DNA from: Anaeromonas gelatinilytica
GTDB taxonomy: Bacteria; Bacillota; Clostridia; Tissierellales; SIT17
Length of the DNA: 64,000 nt
NCBI RefSeq assembly: GCF_016820635.1
Contig: NZ_WSFU01000015.1
Span: forward strand, 1 to 64,000
Direction: 5' to 3'
Part shown: positions 35,864 to 46,245 of the stretch, piece by piece
How the letters are laid out: each line of letters begins with the position of its first letter
How positions within the stretch are numbered: the stretch's first letter is position 1
Translations under genes and position numbers: made by a program
The notes under the pieces: model-generated
The model's database searches: none
Told to the model about the DNA's origin: nothing
What the model saw: only the letters and a program-made list of their open reading frames with translations

Positions 35864-36720
35864 GTCTTAGTTTTTAAAATATACCATATTGGACTTGCTA
35901 TAAATATAGAAGAATATGTTCCAATCAATACTCCTATAATCAATGGCAACGCAAATCCTTTTATTGCTTCTACACCAAATATATATAATGATGCAATAGC
36001 CAACAAAGTAGTAAATGAAGTATTAATTGATCTTATAATGGTTTGAGATATACTTGTATCAATTAATTTATCATATTCTGCCTTCTTAAATGATTTTAAA
36101 TTTTCTCTTATTCTATCAAACAATACTATAGTATCATTAATCGAATATCCTACAATAGTTAACATTGCAGCTACAAAAGATTCATTAACTTGTAAATTAA
36201 ATATCGCATATATAGACAAAGCTACTAAAATATCATGTATCAATGCAATAATAGCAGATATTCCAAACTTAAATTCAAACCTAAATGTTATATATATAAG
36301 CATACCTACAGTGGCTAATCCTATAGCTATAAAAGATGATTTTTTAATTTCTTCTCCAATAGAAGGCCCTATTTTTTCTGACCTTATTGGCTCATCATCA
36401 GCTAAATCATATTCTTCTTTAATCTTGTTAAATATTTCCATTCTTTCATCCATAGAAAAATCTTCAGAAGATTTAATTATGATTTCATTTCTTTCGTCAC
36501 CAGAATGAATAATATCAGCATTAGAATCAAATTCATCAGTTATCTCTCTTATTTCATCTACTGAAACAGTCTTTCCTAAATCAATTTGAATAATACTACC
36601 ACCAGTGAAATCAATTCCTAGATTAAATCCATTAACAAACATCATGATAATACCAATTATTATAACAATGGATGATATTATAAAAAATATATTCTTTCGT
36701 TTAATAATTTGTAAATCCAA
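35857..36720 (-). CDS. secF: Protein translocase subunit SecF
   Basis: SecF pairs with SecD in the membrane and uses the ion gradient to help pull exported proteins out. About 287 residues. An N-terminal span is followed by GIDFTGGSIIQID, an extracytoplasmic loop (about 45-120) and five more spans with the signatures GYSINDTIVLFDRIREN and FTTLLAIASLYIFG. The TTG at 36720, with GGGGGGAG 4 bases upstream, is the likely start. The longer ATG-started frame (36744) overlaps secD and the binding site. It is coupled to secD. Confidence 0.94.
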   Translation of the reverse strand: MDLQIIKRKNIFFIISSIVIIIGIIMMFVNGFNLGIDFTGGSIIQIDLGKTVSVDEIREITDEFDSNADIIHSGDERNEIIIKSSEDFSMDERMEIFNKIKEEYDLADDEPIRSEKIGPSIGEEIKKSSFIAIGLATVGMLIYITFRFEFKFGISAIIALIHDILVALSIYAIFNLQVNESFVAAMLTIVGYSINDTIVLFDRIRENLKSFKKAEYDKLIDTSISQTIIRSINTSFTTLLAIASLYIFGVEAIKGFALPLIIGVLIGTYSSIFIASPIWYILKTKTK

Positions 36721-36733
36721 TATTCTCCCCCCT

Positions 36734-38002
36734 CTATGCTCCAAATAATTTTGTATTTTTCGTTATATTTATTCCAATGAATAATTTCAATAAAAATCTT
36801 GTAATAAATATCGCTGTAATCATTGATATAATTACCCCTATAATTAAAGTAACCGCAAACCCTTTTACAGGACCTGTACCAAAATTAAATAAAACTATAC
36901 CTGCAATAAGAGTGGTAATATTGGCGTCTAAGACTGTTGATAATGCTTTCTTAAATCCAGAATCTACAGAAGCTCTTAATGATTTTCCTGATTTAATATC
37001 TTCCTTAATACGTTCAAATATTACAACATTAGCATCCACTGCCATACCAATAGATAAAATCAAGCCTGCAATGCCAGGTAATGTTAATGTAGCATTTATA
37101 CTAACCATAGTAAATAAGACTAATAATACATATATAGTCAAAGCTATAATTGATATAAGTCCTGGTATTCTATATACTATCAACATAAACATAAATATTA
37201 ATATTAATCCAATTCCAGCAGCAAAAATTGATTTATCTAAAGAAGTTAATCCTAGAGTAGGACCAATAGTAGAAGACTGAACCTCTTCCATTTCCATTGG
37301 CAAAGCTCCACCACTAATCAGAGTAGCAAGTTCTGTGACTTCTTCTATTGTAAATTCACCCTCAATAGTAGCCTTACCATCAGTTATAACAGCACCAACC
37401 TCAGGCGTAGAAATTTCTTCCCCATCAAGTACTATTCTAACAACTCTATCTGCACCAGCAGGTTTAGACATAGCATTTTCAGTAGCTTTCTTAAATAATT
37501 TAGCTCCCTCAGAATTAAAAGCCAATGATACCACCGGTGTATTTTGACCAGTTGAAGAATTTTCTATATACATAGGTTCTGCTTCTTTTACATGTTCACC
37601 TGTTACAACAACATTTTCTTCAGCATCAATAAATTGAAGCTCTGCAGTTTTACCTATCATATCCATTGCTTCTTCTGCATTCTTCACTCCAGGAAGCTCC
37701 ACCCTAATTCTATTGTCACCTTCAATTACTATATTAGGTTCCGTAACACCTAAGCCATTAACCCTTTGATCTATTATTGCCTTAGCTTCCTTCATCTTTT
37801 TATCTAATTCTTCTCCAGTTGCATCAGTCTTTCCTTCTAAAACTACATATACTCCCCCTTCTAGCTCCAAGCCTAAATTAAGGGAATCCCTTACAGAATT
37901 AATTTCATATTTTCCTATATTAATACCATTAATAGCCGTATATCCTCCACCTACAATTATAATAACTATTAAAAGGAAAATAATCATCTTCTTCACATTC
38001 AT
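36734..38002 (-). CDS. secD: Protein translocase subunit SecD
   Basis: SecD partners SecF. The 422-residue protein has an N-terminal span, the LGLDLEGG-like motif written LGLELEGGVYVVLEG, a periplasmic-type domain (about 60-245), and five C-terminal spans with AGLILSIGMAVDANVVIFERIKED and FGTGPVKGFAVTL. The Asp of LGLDL is Glu here, common in Gram-positive SecD. AAGGAGG precedes the ATG. yajC, another Sec accessory gene, lies 3 kb upstream on the same strand. Confidence 0.96.
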   Translation of the reverse strand: MNVKKMIIFLLIVIIIVGGGYTAINGINIGKYEINSVRDSLNLGLELEGGVYVVLEGKTDATGEELDKKMKEAKAIIDQRVNGLGVTEPNIVIEGDNRIRVELPGVKNAEEAMDMIGKTAELQFIDAEENVVVTGEHVKEAEPMYIENSSTGQNTPVVSLAFNSEGAKLFKKATENAMSKPAGADRVVRIVLDGEEISTPEVGAVITDGKATIEGEFTIEEVTELATLISGGALPMEMEEVQSSTIGPTLGLTSLDKSIFAAGIGLILIFMFMLIVYRIPGLISIIALTIYVLLVLFTMVSINATLTLPGIAGLILSIGMAVDANVVIFERIKEDIKSGKSLRASVDSGFKKALSTVLDANITTLIAGIVLFNFGTGPVKGFAVTLIIGVIISMITAIFITRFLLKLFIGINITKNTKLFGA

Positions 38003-38023
38003 AATTTTTCCTCCTTAATCATT

Positions 38024-38524
38024 CTATTTATGCCCTTGGGCCAATTCCACGTAATGTTTAGCAAAGTTTTTTAGATTCTCTATTTCATCCTCAGTTAAAT
38101 CTCTGACCACTTTTGCAGGAGATCCAAGTACAAGAGTTCCCGACGGAAATCTCTTACCTGGTGTAACTACACTTCCTGCTCCTACAAGAACATTATCCTC
38201 TATAATTGCTCCATTTAATATAATAGCACCCATACCTATTAAAACATTATCTTTTATATTACATGCATGTACTATTGCTTTATGACCTATCGTTACATTA
38301 TTCCCAATAATAGTAGGATGACTATTTTCAATATGCATTATCGTGCCATCTTGTACATTAGTATTCTCTCCTATTACAATCTTATTTCCATCAGCTCTTA
38401 ATACGCAATTATACCATATACTAGAATTTTTCCCTATTGCTACATCTCCAATTATATCAGCAGTTTCTGCTATAAAACATGTTTCATCAATACTAGGCTT
38501 CTTATCCTTAAATTTCTTAATCAT
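38024..38524 (-). CDS. Gamma-carbonic anhydrase family protein
   Basis: A protein of about 166 residues with a left-handed beta-helix of hexapeptide repeats (ADIIGDVAIGKNSSIWYNCVLRAD and onward, read in pieces) and a C-terminal helix. Three candidate zinc-ligand His residues occur in MHIEN, IGHKAIVHA and nearby turns, matching the gamma-carbonic anhydrase group. GAGGAGG precedes the ATG at 38524. It starts 1 base from the end of scfB and is in the same transcript. Actual enzyme activity in this broad family is variable. Confidence 0.92.
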   Translation of the reverse strand: MIKKFKDKKPSIDETCFIAETADIIGDVAIGKNSSIWYNCVLRADGNKIVIGENTNVQDGTIMHIENSHPTIIGNNVTIGHKAIVHACNIKDNVLIGMGAIILNGAIIEDNVLVGAGSVVTPGKRFPSGTLVLGSPAKVVRDLTEDEIENLKNFAKHYVELAQGHK

Positions 38525-38525
38525 T

Positions 38526-39887
38526 TTATACCTCCTCTTCATTTAAATTAGCTAATATAGATATAGAGCTTTCTATTCTCTTTTTCTCCATTTCACAACC
38601 AATTTTATAAGGTTTCTTTATGTCTTTATTAAAATTATATGCATTTGCATGACATCCACCGCTACAATAGAATCTTGCCCAACAATCTTTGCAGTCTTCT
38701 TTATTATAAACATTAGCTTCTTTAAATTTATCAACTATCTCGTTATTCCTAATCCCAGTATCTAAAGAACCAAGTTTGAATTTTTCATTTCCTACAAACT
38801 GATGGCATGGATATATATATCCTTCTGGAGTTATAGCTAAATATTCAACTCCAGCTCCACAACCTGAAGCTCTCTTAATAGCACATGGCCCTTGATTTAA
38901 ATCTATAGTAAAATGAAAGAAATTAAAATCATTATCTTTTCTTTTGATATCAATATAATCTTTTGATAACTTATCATATTCATCTAATATTTTTCCCAAA
39001 TGTTTCTCTAAAATCGCATATTCCTGTGATGGCTCTATAACTACTGGTTCCACTGATACACTTTTAAAACCAAGATTATATAACTCCATTATGTCTTTAG
39101 AAAAATCAAGATTCTTAGAAGTAAAAGTTCCTCTAACATAATGATCTTTATTCCCTCTTAATCTTACCATATCTAAAAATTTAGGAACAATTATATCAAA
39201 ACTTCCTTCTCCATTAACCGTTTTTCTCATATTATCATTGACATCTTTTCTACCATCTAAACTTAATACCACATTAGACATATGTTCATTGATAAAATTC
39301 ATTTTTTCTTTATCCAGTAATACTCCATTTGTTGTTATAGTAAATCTGAAATTTTTATCATACTTCTTTTCCAGGCTTCTACCATAATAAACTAATTCTT
39401 TTACCACATCAAAATTCATTAATGGTTCACCACCAAAGAAATCCACTTCAAGATTTCTTCTATTAGCAGAATTCTTTACTAAACAATCTAAAGCCTTCTT
39501 ACCAACTTCCAAACTCATCAAGGACTTGTCCCCATCAAAATCACCTTGAGATGCAAAACAATATTCACATTTTAAATTACAATCGTGAGCTATATGAAGA
39601 CATAAAGCTTTAACTACTTTTTCTTGATCGTATTTTATAGATTCCATATAAATATCATCTGAAAACAACACATCATTTTTTTCTAATTCCTCTATTTCAG
39701 CATATCCTTCTTTTATAAGTTCTTTATCATATTTATATGATAAAATATTATTTATTTCTTTCAAATCATTTTCATTATATAAATCAATCATATCCCAAAT
39801 CAATTCATCAACTAAGTGAACCGAACCACTGTTTATATCAAGAATAATATTTTTATTATTCTGTTTAAATTTATGTATATTTTTCAT
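38526..39887 (-). CDS. scfB: SCIFF peptide maturase (radical SAM/SPASM)
   Basis: ScfB makes a thioether link in the six-cysteine SCIFF peptide. The 453-residue protein has the radical SAM motif CNLKCEYCFASQG (Cys103, Cys107, Cys110) and FFGGEPLMNF. The C-terminal SPASM domain has the Cys-rich pieces CAIKRASGCGAG, GYIYPCHQF, CKDCWARFYCSGGCHAN and IGCEMEKKR, which bind two more iron-sulfur clusters. AGGAGGAG precedes the ATG at 39887, so the longer upstream frame (to 39947) is not needed. The substrate gene scfA lies 130 bases upstream, with a hairpin between. Confidence 0.95.
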   Translation of the reverse strand: MKNIHKFKQNNKNIILDINSGSVHLVDELIWDMIDLYNENDLKEINNILSYKYDKELIKEGYAEIEELEKNDVLFSDDIYMESIKYDQEKVVKALCLHIAHDCNLKCEYCFASQGDFDGDKSLMSLEVGKKALDCLVKNSANRRNLEVDFFGGEPLMNFDVVKELVYYGRSLEKKYDKNFRFTITTNGVLLDKEKMNFINEHMSNVVLSLDGRKDVNDNMRKTVNGEGSFDIIVPKFLDMVRLRGNKDHYVRGTFTSKNLDFSKDIMELYNLGFKSVSVEPVVIEPSQEYAILEKHLGKILDEYDKLSKDYIDIKRKDNDFNFFHFTIDLNQGPCAIKRASGCGAGVEYLAITPEGYIYPCHQFVGNEKFKLGSLDTGIRNNEIVDKFKEANVYNKEDCKDCWARFYCSGGCHANAYNFNKDIKKPYKIGCEMEKKRIESSISILANLNEEEV

Positions 39888-39988
39888 TTTGCTCCTCCTG
39901 TTTATTCTGATATTCCTTATTTTATAGTAAATAAATTTTATCTTCAACTTTTTATTAAATTACATACTATAAAAATCTTATTAGTAAA

Positions 39989-40020
39989 TGAAAAAGTAGT
40001 GATTAATCACTACTTTTTCA
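39989..40020 (-). terminator. Hairpin between scfA and scfB
   Basis: A perfect palindrome, TGAAAAAGTAGTGATT / AATCACTACTTTTTCA, overlaps the scfA stop codon. It may act as a partial terminator or 3' stabiliser, so that the peptide is made in excess over its maturase. Confidence 0.7.
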
Positions 40021-40164
40021 TCTACTAATATTTTCACAACTTTGATTACCAACAGTACATGACGTTTTACATGCAGATTGACAAGAAGTTTGACATTCAC
40101 CACAACCACCATTTGCTATTGTATTTTTTAAATTTCTACTACTCAATGTCTTAATATGTTTCAT
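40018..40164 (-). CDS. scfA: SCIFF ribosomal peptide precursor (six cysteines in forty-five)
   Basis: This 48-residue peptide is the natural-product precursor that defines the SCIFF family. It starts MKHIKTLSSRNL and has the core NGGCGECQTSCQSACKTSC followed by TVGNQSC. Six Cys fall at 21, 24, 28, 32, 36 and 43. The N-terminal part is the leader. The maturase scfB forms a thioether bond in the core. The gene is too small for standard gene finding but lies just upstream of scfB. Its ribosome binding site is weak, the best match being AAGG about 17 bases before the ATG, which is unusual for a presumably abundant peptide. Confidence 0.95.
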   Translation of the reverse strand: MKHIKTLSSRNLKNTIANGGCGECQTSCQSACKTSCTVGNQSCENISR

Positions 40165-40435
40165 ATGATACCGTTGTCAAAACCTTATAAAACTCTATAA
40201 AACTTGTTTAATTCCCTATTTATAAGCTACTTTGATTTGATTATGACTGTATCACTTTAGCAATATATGGGATTCACAATAGCTATAAATATTATATCAC
40301 AAATTAAATGCTCTATGCATTACGAATTTAAAGTAACCTTATATAAAGTTTATTAAAGATTTTCTAACGGTTCTTCACCTCCTAAACCATAATTTACGTT
40401 TAAATTATATCACAAACTATATTAGCTATAAAGTT
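40165..40435 (-). promoter_or_regulatory. Promoter/leader region of scfA
   Basis: No gene fits here. The block ATTATATCACAAA occurs twice (40291-40303 and 40404-40416). On the minus strand each gives TTTGTGATATAAT, an extended -10 box (TG-A-TATAAT), so two promoters are likely. The upstream one is followed by AGGAGG (40383-40378) with no start codon in a useful frame. The leader from the far promoter would be about 230 bases. Confidence 0.6.
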
Positions 40436-40819
40436 TTATTTTAAGTTAGCTCCTATCATTCCTGATAATACGCCAGCAACGACTCCAATTATTATTTTTA
40501 TTAATGTATAACTAGAAAATTGAAATTCCTTCATAAATATTGCACTCAATAAAATTAAAATTATAACATAAATTAGACCTATTATTCCCCCGTTTAAATA
40601 TCCTCTTTCATTAGTATTTATTGCTATCTTTATTGCACCAATACTGATTGAAATAATTAATATAATAGAATTTATTATTGGCATCCAACTTTCCGATAAA
40701 TTAGTATAAGTTAAAATTAATGTGAAAATCACAAAAAATATAAACGTTATAATAAAACTTAAAATCAAACTTTTTACTAATATCATGCTATAATTACTAT
40801 TTGCCTTACTATTATTCAT
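40436..40819 (-). CDS. TIGR04086 family membrane protein
   Basis: A 127-residue membrane protein with four hydrophobic spans and short loops, of the TIGR04086 family found near yajC in Clostridia. The final IIGVVAGVLSGMIGANLK is typical. A basic or Asn-rich N-terminus precedes the first span. AGGAGG lies 8 bases before the ATG. It lies between yajC and the scfA region on the same strand, after the yajC terminator. Its function is unknown. Confidence 0.85.
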   Translation of the reverse strand: MNNSKANSNYSMILVKSLILSFIITFIFFVIFTLILTYTNLSESWMPIINSIILIISISIGAIKIAINTNERGYLNGGIIGLIYVIILILLSAIFMKEFQFSSYTLIKIIIGVVAGVLSGMIGANLK

Positions 40820-40882
40820 AACAACACCTCCTACTCTTAATCAATACATATGCTAATTTTCAAATTTTATTCCAAATAAAAA

Positions 40883-40905
40883 GACCGATTCCTTTAGAAT
40901 CGATC
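40883..40905 (-). terminator. Terminator of yajC
   Basis: A 9-bp hairpin, GATCGATTC / GAATCGGTC, has a single G-U wobble on the minus strand and is followed by TTTTTATTT. It lies 8 bases after the yajC stop codon. Confidence 0.9.
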
Positions 40906-40912
40906 ATTTTTA

Positions 40913-41182
40913 TTATTCAGTTTCATTTAAATTAGTTCCTACTGCCCATTTCTTAATCTCAAATTTTGTTTTATCAGAGCCTACTTCAATTGTAACTTGA
41001 TCTTCCTTTACCTTTACTATTTTACCAACTATACCACCTATAGTAGCAATTTTATCTCCCACTTGAAGATTACTTCTCATTTCTTTAACTTTTTTATCTC
41101 TCTTTTGCTGTGGTCTAATTAAAAGAAAATAAAATATAACCAATAATGCTATGGGAAGAATAAAAGCTCTTAATGCATCCAT
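40913..41182 (-). CDS. yajC: Preprotein translocase subunit YajC
   Basis: YajC is a small accessory of the SecDF complex. The 89-residue protein has one N-terminal membrane span, then the signature FYFLLIRPQQKRDKKVKEMRSNLQVGDKIATIGG (read in pieces) and a small soluble beta domain ending in KWAVG. AAAGGAG is upstream of the ATG, with some distance. It follows tgt, a conserved queA-tgt-yajC order in bacteria. Confidence 0.96.
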   Translation of the reverse strand: MDALRAFILPIALLVIFYFLLIRPQQKRDKKVKEMRSNLQVGDKIATIGGIVGKIVKVKEDQVTIEVGSDKTKFEIKKWAVGTNLNETE

Positions 41183-41268
41183 ATCATATACACTCCTTTC
41201 AATAAAATAATATCTATAATATATTCTATAATAAATATATTCTATAATAAATTAAAAAATCCTTTATT

Positions 41269-42408
<1,140 letters not shown>

Positions 42409-43434
42409 CTATATAATAAGCATAGAATCGCCAAAGCTAAAAAATCTATATTTTTCCTCAACTGCTATTTTATATGCATTTAATATTTTATCTCTTCCAG
42501 TCAATGCACTTACTAACATTATTAATGTAGATTCTGGCAAATGAAAATTTGTTATCAATCCATCAATAACTTTAAATTCATAGCCTGGATAAATAAATAT
42601 ATCTGTCCAACCTGAACATTTCTTTACTCTCCCTTGATCATCAACAGCTGACTCTAACGTTCTAGTTGAAGTTGTTCCTACAGATATGACTCTACCTCCT
42701 TTTTCTCTAGTAGCATTAATAATATCTGCTGTTTCCTTATTTACTTCAAAAAACTCGGAATGCATTTTATGTTCATTAACATCATCAACCTTTACTGGTC
42801 TAAATGTACCTAATCCTACATGTAATGTAATATATACAATATTTATACCCTTATTTTCTATTTTTTTTAATAATTCCTTTGTAAAGTGGAGTCCCGCAGT
42901 AGGAGCCGCAGCCGATCCTTCTTTTTTAGAATATACAGTTTGATATCTTTCTCTATCTTCAAGCTCAGCCGTTATATAAGGAGGAAGAGGCATCTCCCCT
43001 AATCTATCTAATATTTCTTGAAATATACCTTTATATAGAAACCTTACTATTCTAGTTCCCCCTTCTTTTATATCTAATATTTCTGCCTGTAATTTTCCAT
43101 CACCAAATTCTATAATATCCCCAATCTTTGCTTTTTTACCAGGCTTTACTAAAGTTTCCCAATTATCTCCTTCAATATTGTTTAATAAAAGAAATTCAAC
43201 CTTCCCTCCACTTTTTTCCCTTCTACCATATAATCTAGCAGGAATAACTCTAGTATTATTTAATACCAAACAATCCCCTTCTTGTAAATAATCAATTATA
43301 TCACTAAAAATTTTATGTTTTATATTTCCGCTTTTTCTATCCAGAACTAACATTCTAGATTTTTCTCTTTCTTCAAGCGGATGTTGTGCTATTAATTCTT
43401 TAGGCAAATCAAAATAAAAATCACTAGTTCTCAT
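42409..43434 (-). CDS. queA: S-adenosylmethionine:tRNA ribosyltransferase-isomerase
   Basis: QueA transfers the ribosyl group of SAM to preQ1 in tRNA, making epoxyqueuosine. The 341-residue protein has the N-terminal [35 protein letters not shown], the GEMPLPPYI motif and [20 protein letters not shown] and [16 protein letters not shown], all family hallmarks. AAAGGATG precedes the ATG. It sits between DUF2905 and tgt in the ruvAB-queA-tgt-yajC arrangement conserved in many Firmicutes. Confidence 0.97.
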   Translation of the reverse strand: MRTSDFYFDLPKELIAQHPLEEREKSRMLVLDRKSGNIKHKIFSDIIDYLQEGDCLVLNNTRVIPARLYGRREKSGGKVEFLLLNNIEGDNWETLVKPGKKAKIGDIIEFGDGKLQAEILDIKEGGTRIVRFLYKGIFQEILDRLGEMPLPPYITAELEDRERYQTVYSKKEGSAAAPTAGLHFTKELLKKIENKGINIVYITLHVGLGTFRPVKVDDVNEHKMHSEFFEVNKETADIINATREKGGRVISVGTTSTRTLESAVDDQGRVKKCSGWTDIFIYPGYEFKVIDGLITNFHLPESTLIMLVSALTGRDKILNAYKIAVEEKYRFFSFGDSMLII

Positions 43435-43478
43435 GAAATCATCCTTTGCTTTATAACTTATAACATATACTTATATTA

Positions 43479-43694
43479 TTAGAGAATTTTCCTTATTATA
43501 TTTACTATAATAGTTAAAATAATACTTATTATTATAGAAGTCAATATAGGAAAGAAAAAAGTGAAATTACCCTTTTTTATTAATATGTCCCCAGGTAATT
43601 TCCCCAATCCAAACTTTCCACCAATAGATACTAAAATTCCAATAATTACAATAATAATACCTAACATTATAATACTTCTTCCTATATCATTCAT
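43479..43694 (-). CDS. DUF2905 small membrane protein
   Basis: A 71-residue protein with two membrane spans around the family core GLGKLPGDILIKKGNFTFFFPI. Its function is unknown, although the family very often sits between ruvB and queA, as here. GAGG precedes the ATG, 2 bases after the ruvB stop. The gap to queA is 44 bases. Confidence 0.92.
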   Translation of the reverse strand: MNDIGRSIIMLGIIIVIIGILVSIGGKFGLGKLPGDILIKKGNFTFFFPILTSIIISIILTIIVNIIRKIL

Positions 43695-43696
43695 AT

Positions 43697-44704
43697 TTAT
43701 TCCTCAATTCTAATATTAAAATGTTCCAAACACCTTTTAGTAACTATCCTTCCTCGTGGTGTTCTATTAATGAAACCAATTTGTAACAAATATGGTTCAT
43801 AAACATCTTCAATAGTATTCCTTTCTTCTCCTATTGAAGACGCCAACGTATCTAATCCTACTGGACCATGATTAAATTTATTTATAATAGTCATTAATAA
43901 CTTTTTATCAACATTATCTAATCCTAAATCGTCTACTTCTAATAAATCTAATGCTTTTTCAGCTACACTTTTTGTAATTATACCATCTTCTACAACCTCT
44001 GCATAATCTCTTACCCTTTTTAGTATTCTATTGGCTATTCTAGGTGTCCCTCTTGATCTCTTGGCTATTTCCAATGCACCAACTTCATCTATTTCAATAC
44101 CTAATATTCTAGCAGATCTAATTATTATACTTTTTAAATCTTTGACATCATAATAATCCAACTTGCATATTACTCCAAATCTATCTCTTAATGGTGATGT
44201 TAAAAGGCCCGCTCGAGTTGTTGCACCAATCAAAGTAAATTTTGATAAATCTAATCTTATAGACCTAGCACCTGGCCCCTTTCCTATTATTATATCTAAA
44301 GCAAAATCCTCCATAGCTGGATATAATATTTCTTCTACATTTCTATTTAATCTATGAATTTCATCTATAAATAAAACATCATTTTCTCCTAAATTAGTAA
44401 GAATCGCAGCTAAATCTCCTGGTTTGTCTATAGCAGGTCCAGAAGTAATTTTAATATTAACCCCCATCTCATTAGCAATGATACTTGCCAGCGTAGTCTT
44501 TCCTAATCCTGGAGGACCATATAATAATACATGATCCAGAGATTCTCCTCTACTTCTTGCAGCTTGAATGAATATTTTTAATTTATCTTTAACTTTATTT
44601 TGACCAGTATAGTTTTCTAATAATTTAGGCCTTAATGTTGTCTCTATATCAAAATCTTCATCTTTCATACCACTAGTTATAATCCTATTTTCCATCTCTT
44701 CCAT
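43697..44704 (-). CDS. ruvB: Holliday junction branch-migration ATPase RuvB
   Basis: RuvB is the AAA+ motor that drives branch migration with RuvA. The 335-residue protein has Walker [12 protein letters not shown] (about 65-75), Walker B FIDEIHR, sensor 1 with GATTRAG, the arginine finger in LRDRFG, and a C-terminal winged-helix domain (about 260-335). AAGGAG precedes the ATG. It starts 12 bases after ruvA. Confidence 0.97.
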   Translation of the reverse strand: MEEMENRIITSGMKDEDFDIETTLRPKLLENYTGQNKVKDKLKIFIQAARSRGESLDHVLLYGPPGLGKTTLASIIANEMGVNIKITSGPAIDKPGDLAAILTNLGENDVLFIDEIHRLNRNVEEILYPAMEDFALDIIIGKGPGARSIRLDLSKFTLIGATTRAGLLTSPLRDRFGVICKLDYYDVKDLKSIIIRSARILGIEIDEVGALEIAKRSRGTPRIANRILKRVRDYAEVVEDGIITKSVAEKALDLLEVDDLGLDNVDKKLLMTIINKFNHGPVGLDTLASSIGEERNTIEDVYEPYLLQIGFINRTPRGRIVTKRCLEHFNIRIEE

Positions 44705-44716
44705 AATTATCTCCTT

Positions 44717-45307
44717 CTATTGTTTTGATAATTCACTTAAAGAAAGTTTAATTATATCTTCTGTATTTAATTTTTCAATATCAAATTTATTCATTACATT
44801 TGAAGCTTCATATTTAGTATACCCTAAGGCTATTAATGCATCTAGTGCTTCATTAATATTAGATTTATTATTCACCATCGAACTAGAATCTAATTTTTCA
44901 ATATTATAATCTTTGATCCTATCTTTTAATTCCAAAATCATTCTATTAGCAGTTTTCTTACCTACTCCTGGTGCTTTGGATAATGTCTTTGTATCTTCAT
45001 TTATAATGGCAAATTTTATTTTATCTACTGATAAAGATGATAGAATTCCTAAAGCTACTTTAGGTCCTATCTTAGATACAGATATTAATTTTAAAAACAA
45101 TTCCAGCTCAGACCTTGAAATAAAACCATAAAGGCTCATATCATCTTCTCTTACATGTAAATGTGTATAAATTTTATATTCTTCATTAATTCTTACATTG
45201 GATATTGTTTCCATAGATGTACTTATTTTGTATCCTATATTATTATTATCGACTACTATAAAATCTTCTGATATTTCATTAATATATCCTTTAATATACC
45301 TATACAT
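44717..45307 (-). CDS. ruvA: Holliday junction DNA helicase RuvA
   Basis: RuvA binds the four-way junction and loads RuvB. About 196 residues. The N-terminal OB-fold starts MYRYIKGYINEI. The tandem helix-hairpin-helix region has SVSKIGPKVALGILS and APGVGKKTANRMILELKDR. The C-terminal RuvB-contact domain ends in ALIALGYTKYEASNVM. The ATG at 45307 has GGAGG 9 bases upstream; the ATG at 45313 is too close. No ruvC is seen, as usual in Firmicutes. Confidence 0.96.
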   Translation of the reverse strand: MYRYIKGYINEISEDFIVVDNNNIGYKISTSMETISNVRINEEYKIYTHLHVREDDMSLYGFISRSELELFLKLISVSKIGPKVALGILSSLSVDKIKFAIINEDTKTLSKAPGVGKKTANRMILELKDRIKDYNIEKLDSSSMVNNKSNINEALDALIALGYTKYEASNVMNKFDIEKLNTEDIIKLSLSELSKQ

Positions 45308-45504
45308 TATCATATACCTCCAATATTTCCATAGAAAATAATCATTTTTTACTTATAGCTTGTCCTAACAGTATAGCAGTCTCACAATTGCTAATCCATT
45401 CTTTTAATCATTATTATTTCATATTATGTTTATATAAATAAATATTTAATTTAATTTTATCATATTTTATTAATAATGAAAAAAATAATAAAAAGTTAAA
45501 GAAT

Positions 45505-45542
45505 TCAACAAAAGTTAAACTGTATGGTTTAACTTTTGTTGA
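45505..45542 (-). terminator. Terminator after the BofC-like gene
   Basis: A perfect 16-bp stem, TCAACAAAAGTTAAAC / GTTTAACTTTTGTTGA, with a 6-base loop lies 4 bases after the stop codon. On the minus strand it leads into a T-rich tail. Confidence 0.85.
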
Positions 45543-45546
45543 TAAT

Positions 45547-46128
45547 TTAACTTATAAAATTCTCTATTACATCTCCTATATCATCTAAATTATCCACAAT
45601 TATTCCTTTCTTTAATTTTTCTATATCATATTCACCCAATAATTCAATAGATTGATCTAAAGTTTTAAACAATATTTTATCACCATTTTCATCTACTTTA
45701 TATATAGCAACTTTACCCTCATTTTCTCCTATAATATAATGATTCGGACATAAATAATTCTTTGTAACTTTAATTATTACCCTACTATCATCAAAAACTA
45801 AAACCTCTTTATTAGAATTTTTTCCAAAACTCTCTTCTAGCTCTCTTTTATTCATTCCAATAAATTTTTCTTTATTCAATTCAAAGTCCCTTATAGTATG
45901 ATCACACTCTGAATAATAATTTTCATATTCTATAATAGTATCCTCAGTTATTCTATCTCCATCATTTTTATTAGTTTCAGTACTTAATAAATCATCATCT
46001 GTTTTTTCTCCAATAAAATCGTCTTTTTTTTCATTATTAAAACTATTTTCCAAAATACTAAAAACTAATAAAACTACAACTAAAGTTAACCCTAAAAATA
46101 GATAAAATAACTTAGAAGAACTTTTCAT
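45547..46128 (-). CDS. BofC-like membrane-anchored protein
   Basis: A 193-residue protein with one N-terminal membrane span (about 7-26), an acidic linker (30-60) and a C-terminal domain. This domain resembles the C-terminal domain of BofC, with Cys residues in YYSECDHT and NYLCPNHYIIGENEGKVAIYK. The latter includes the pattern C-P-N-H-Y-I. BofC in Bacillus controls the sigma-K checkpoint signal; here the domain may have another target. GGAGGG precedes the ATG. It stands alone with its own terminator, separated from ruvA by a gene-free stretch. Confidence 0.7.
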   Translation of the reverse strand: MKSSSKLFYLFLGLTLVVVLLVFSILENSFNNEKKDDFIGEKTDDDLLSTETNKNDGDRITEDTIIEYENYYSECDHTIRDFELNKEKFIGMNKRELEESFGKNSNKEVLVFDDSRVIIKVTKNYLCPNHYIIGENEGKVAIYKVDENGDKILFKTLDQSIELLGEYDIEKLKKGIIVDNLDDIGDVIENFIS

Positions 46129-46201
46129 AATATCCCTCCTATACCTTATAAAGAGATATTATTTCCAATAATACATTTTATATACAACAGCATATTTAAA
46201 A

Positions 46202-46245
46202 ACCCCTATGAAAATTACTTATATAGTAACCTTTCTAATAGGGGT
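46202..46245 (-). terminator. Terminator of the unknown 246-residue gene
   Basis: The outer stem ATACCCCTAT / ATAGGGGT encloses an inner hairpin (TTACT / AGTAA). The structure overlaps the stop codon region and is followed on the minus strand by TTTTTAAA. Confidence 0.8.

Noticed and set aside
40378-40383. The AGGAGG in the scfA leader as the start of another gene.
   Set aside because: The frames after it close within five codons or lack a start codon.
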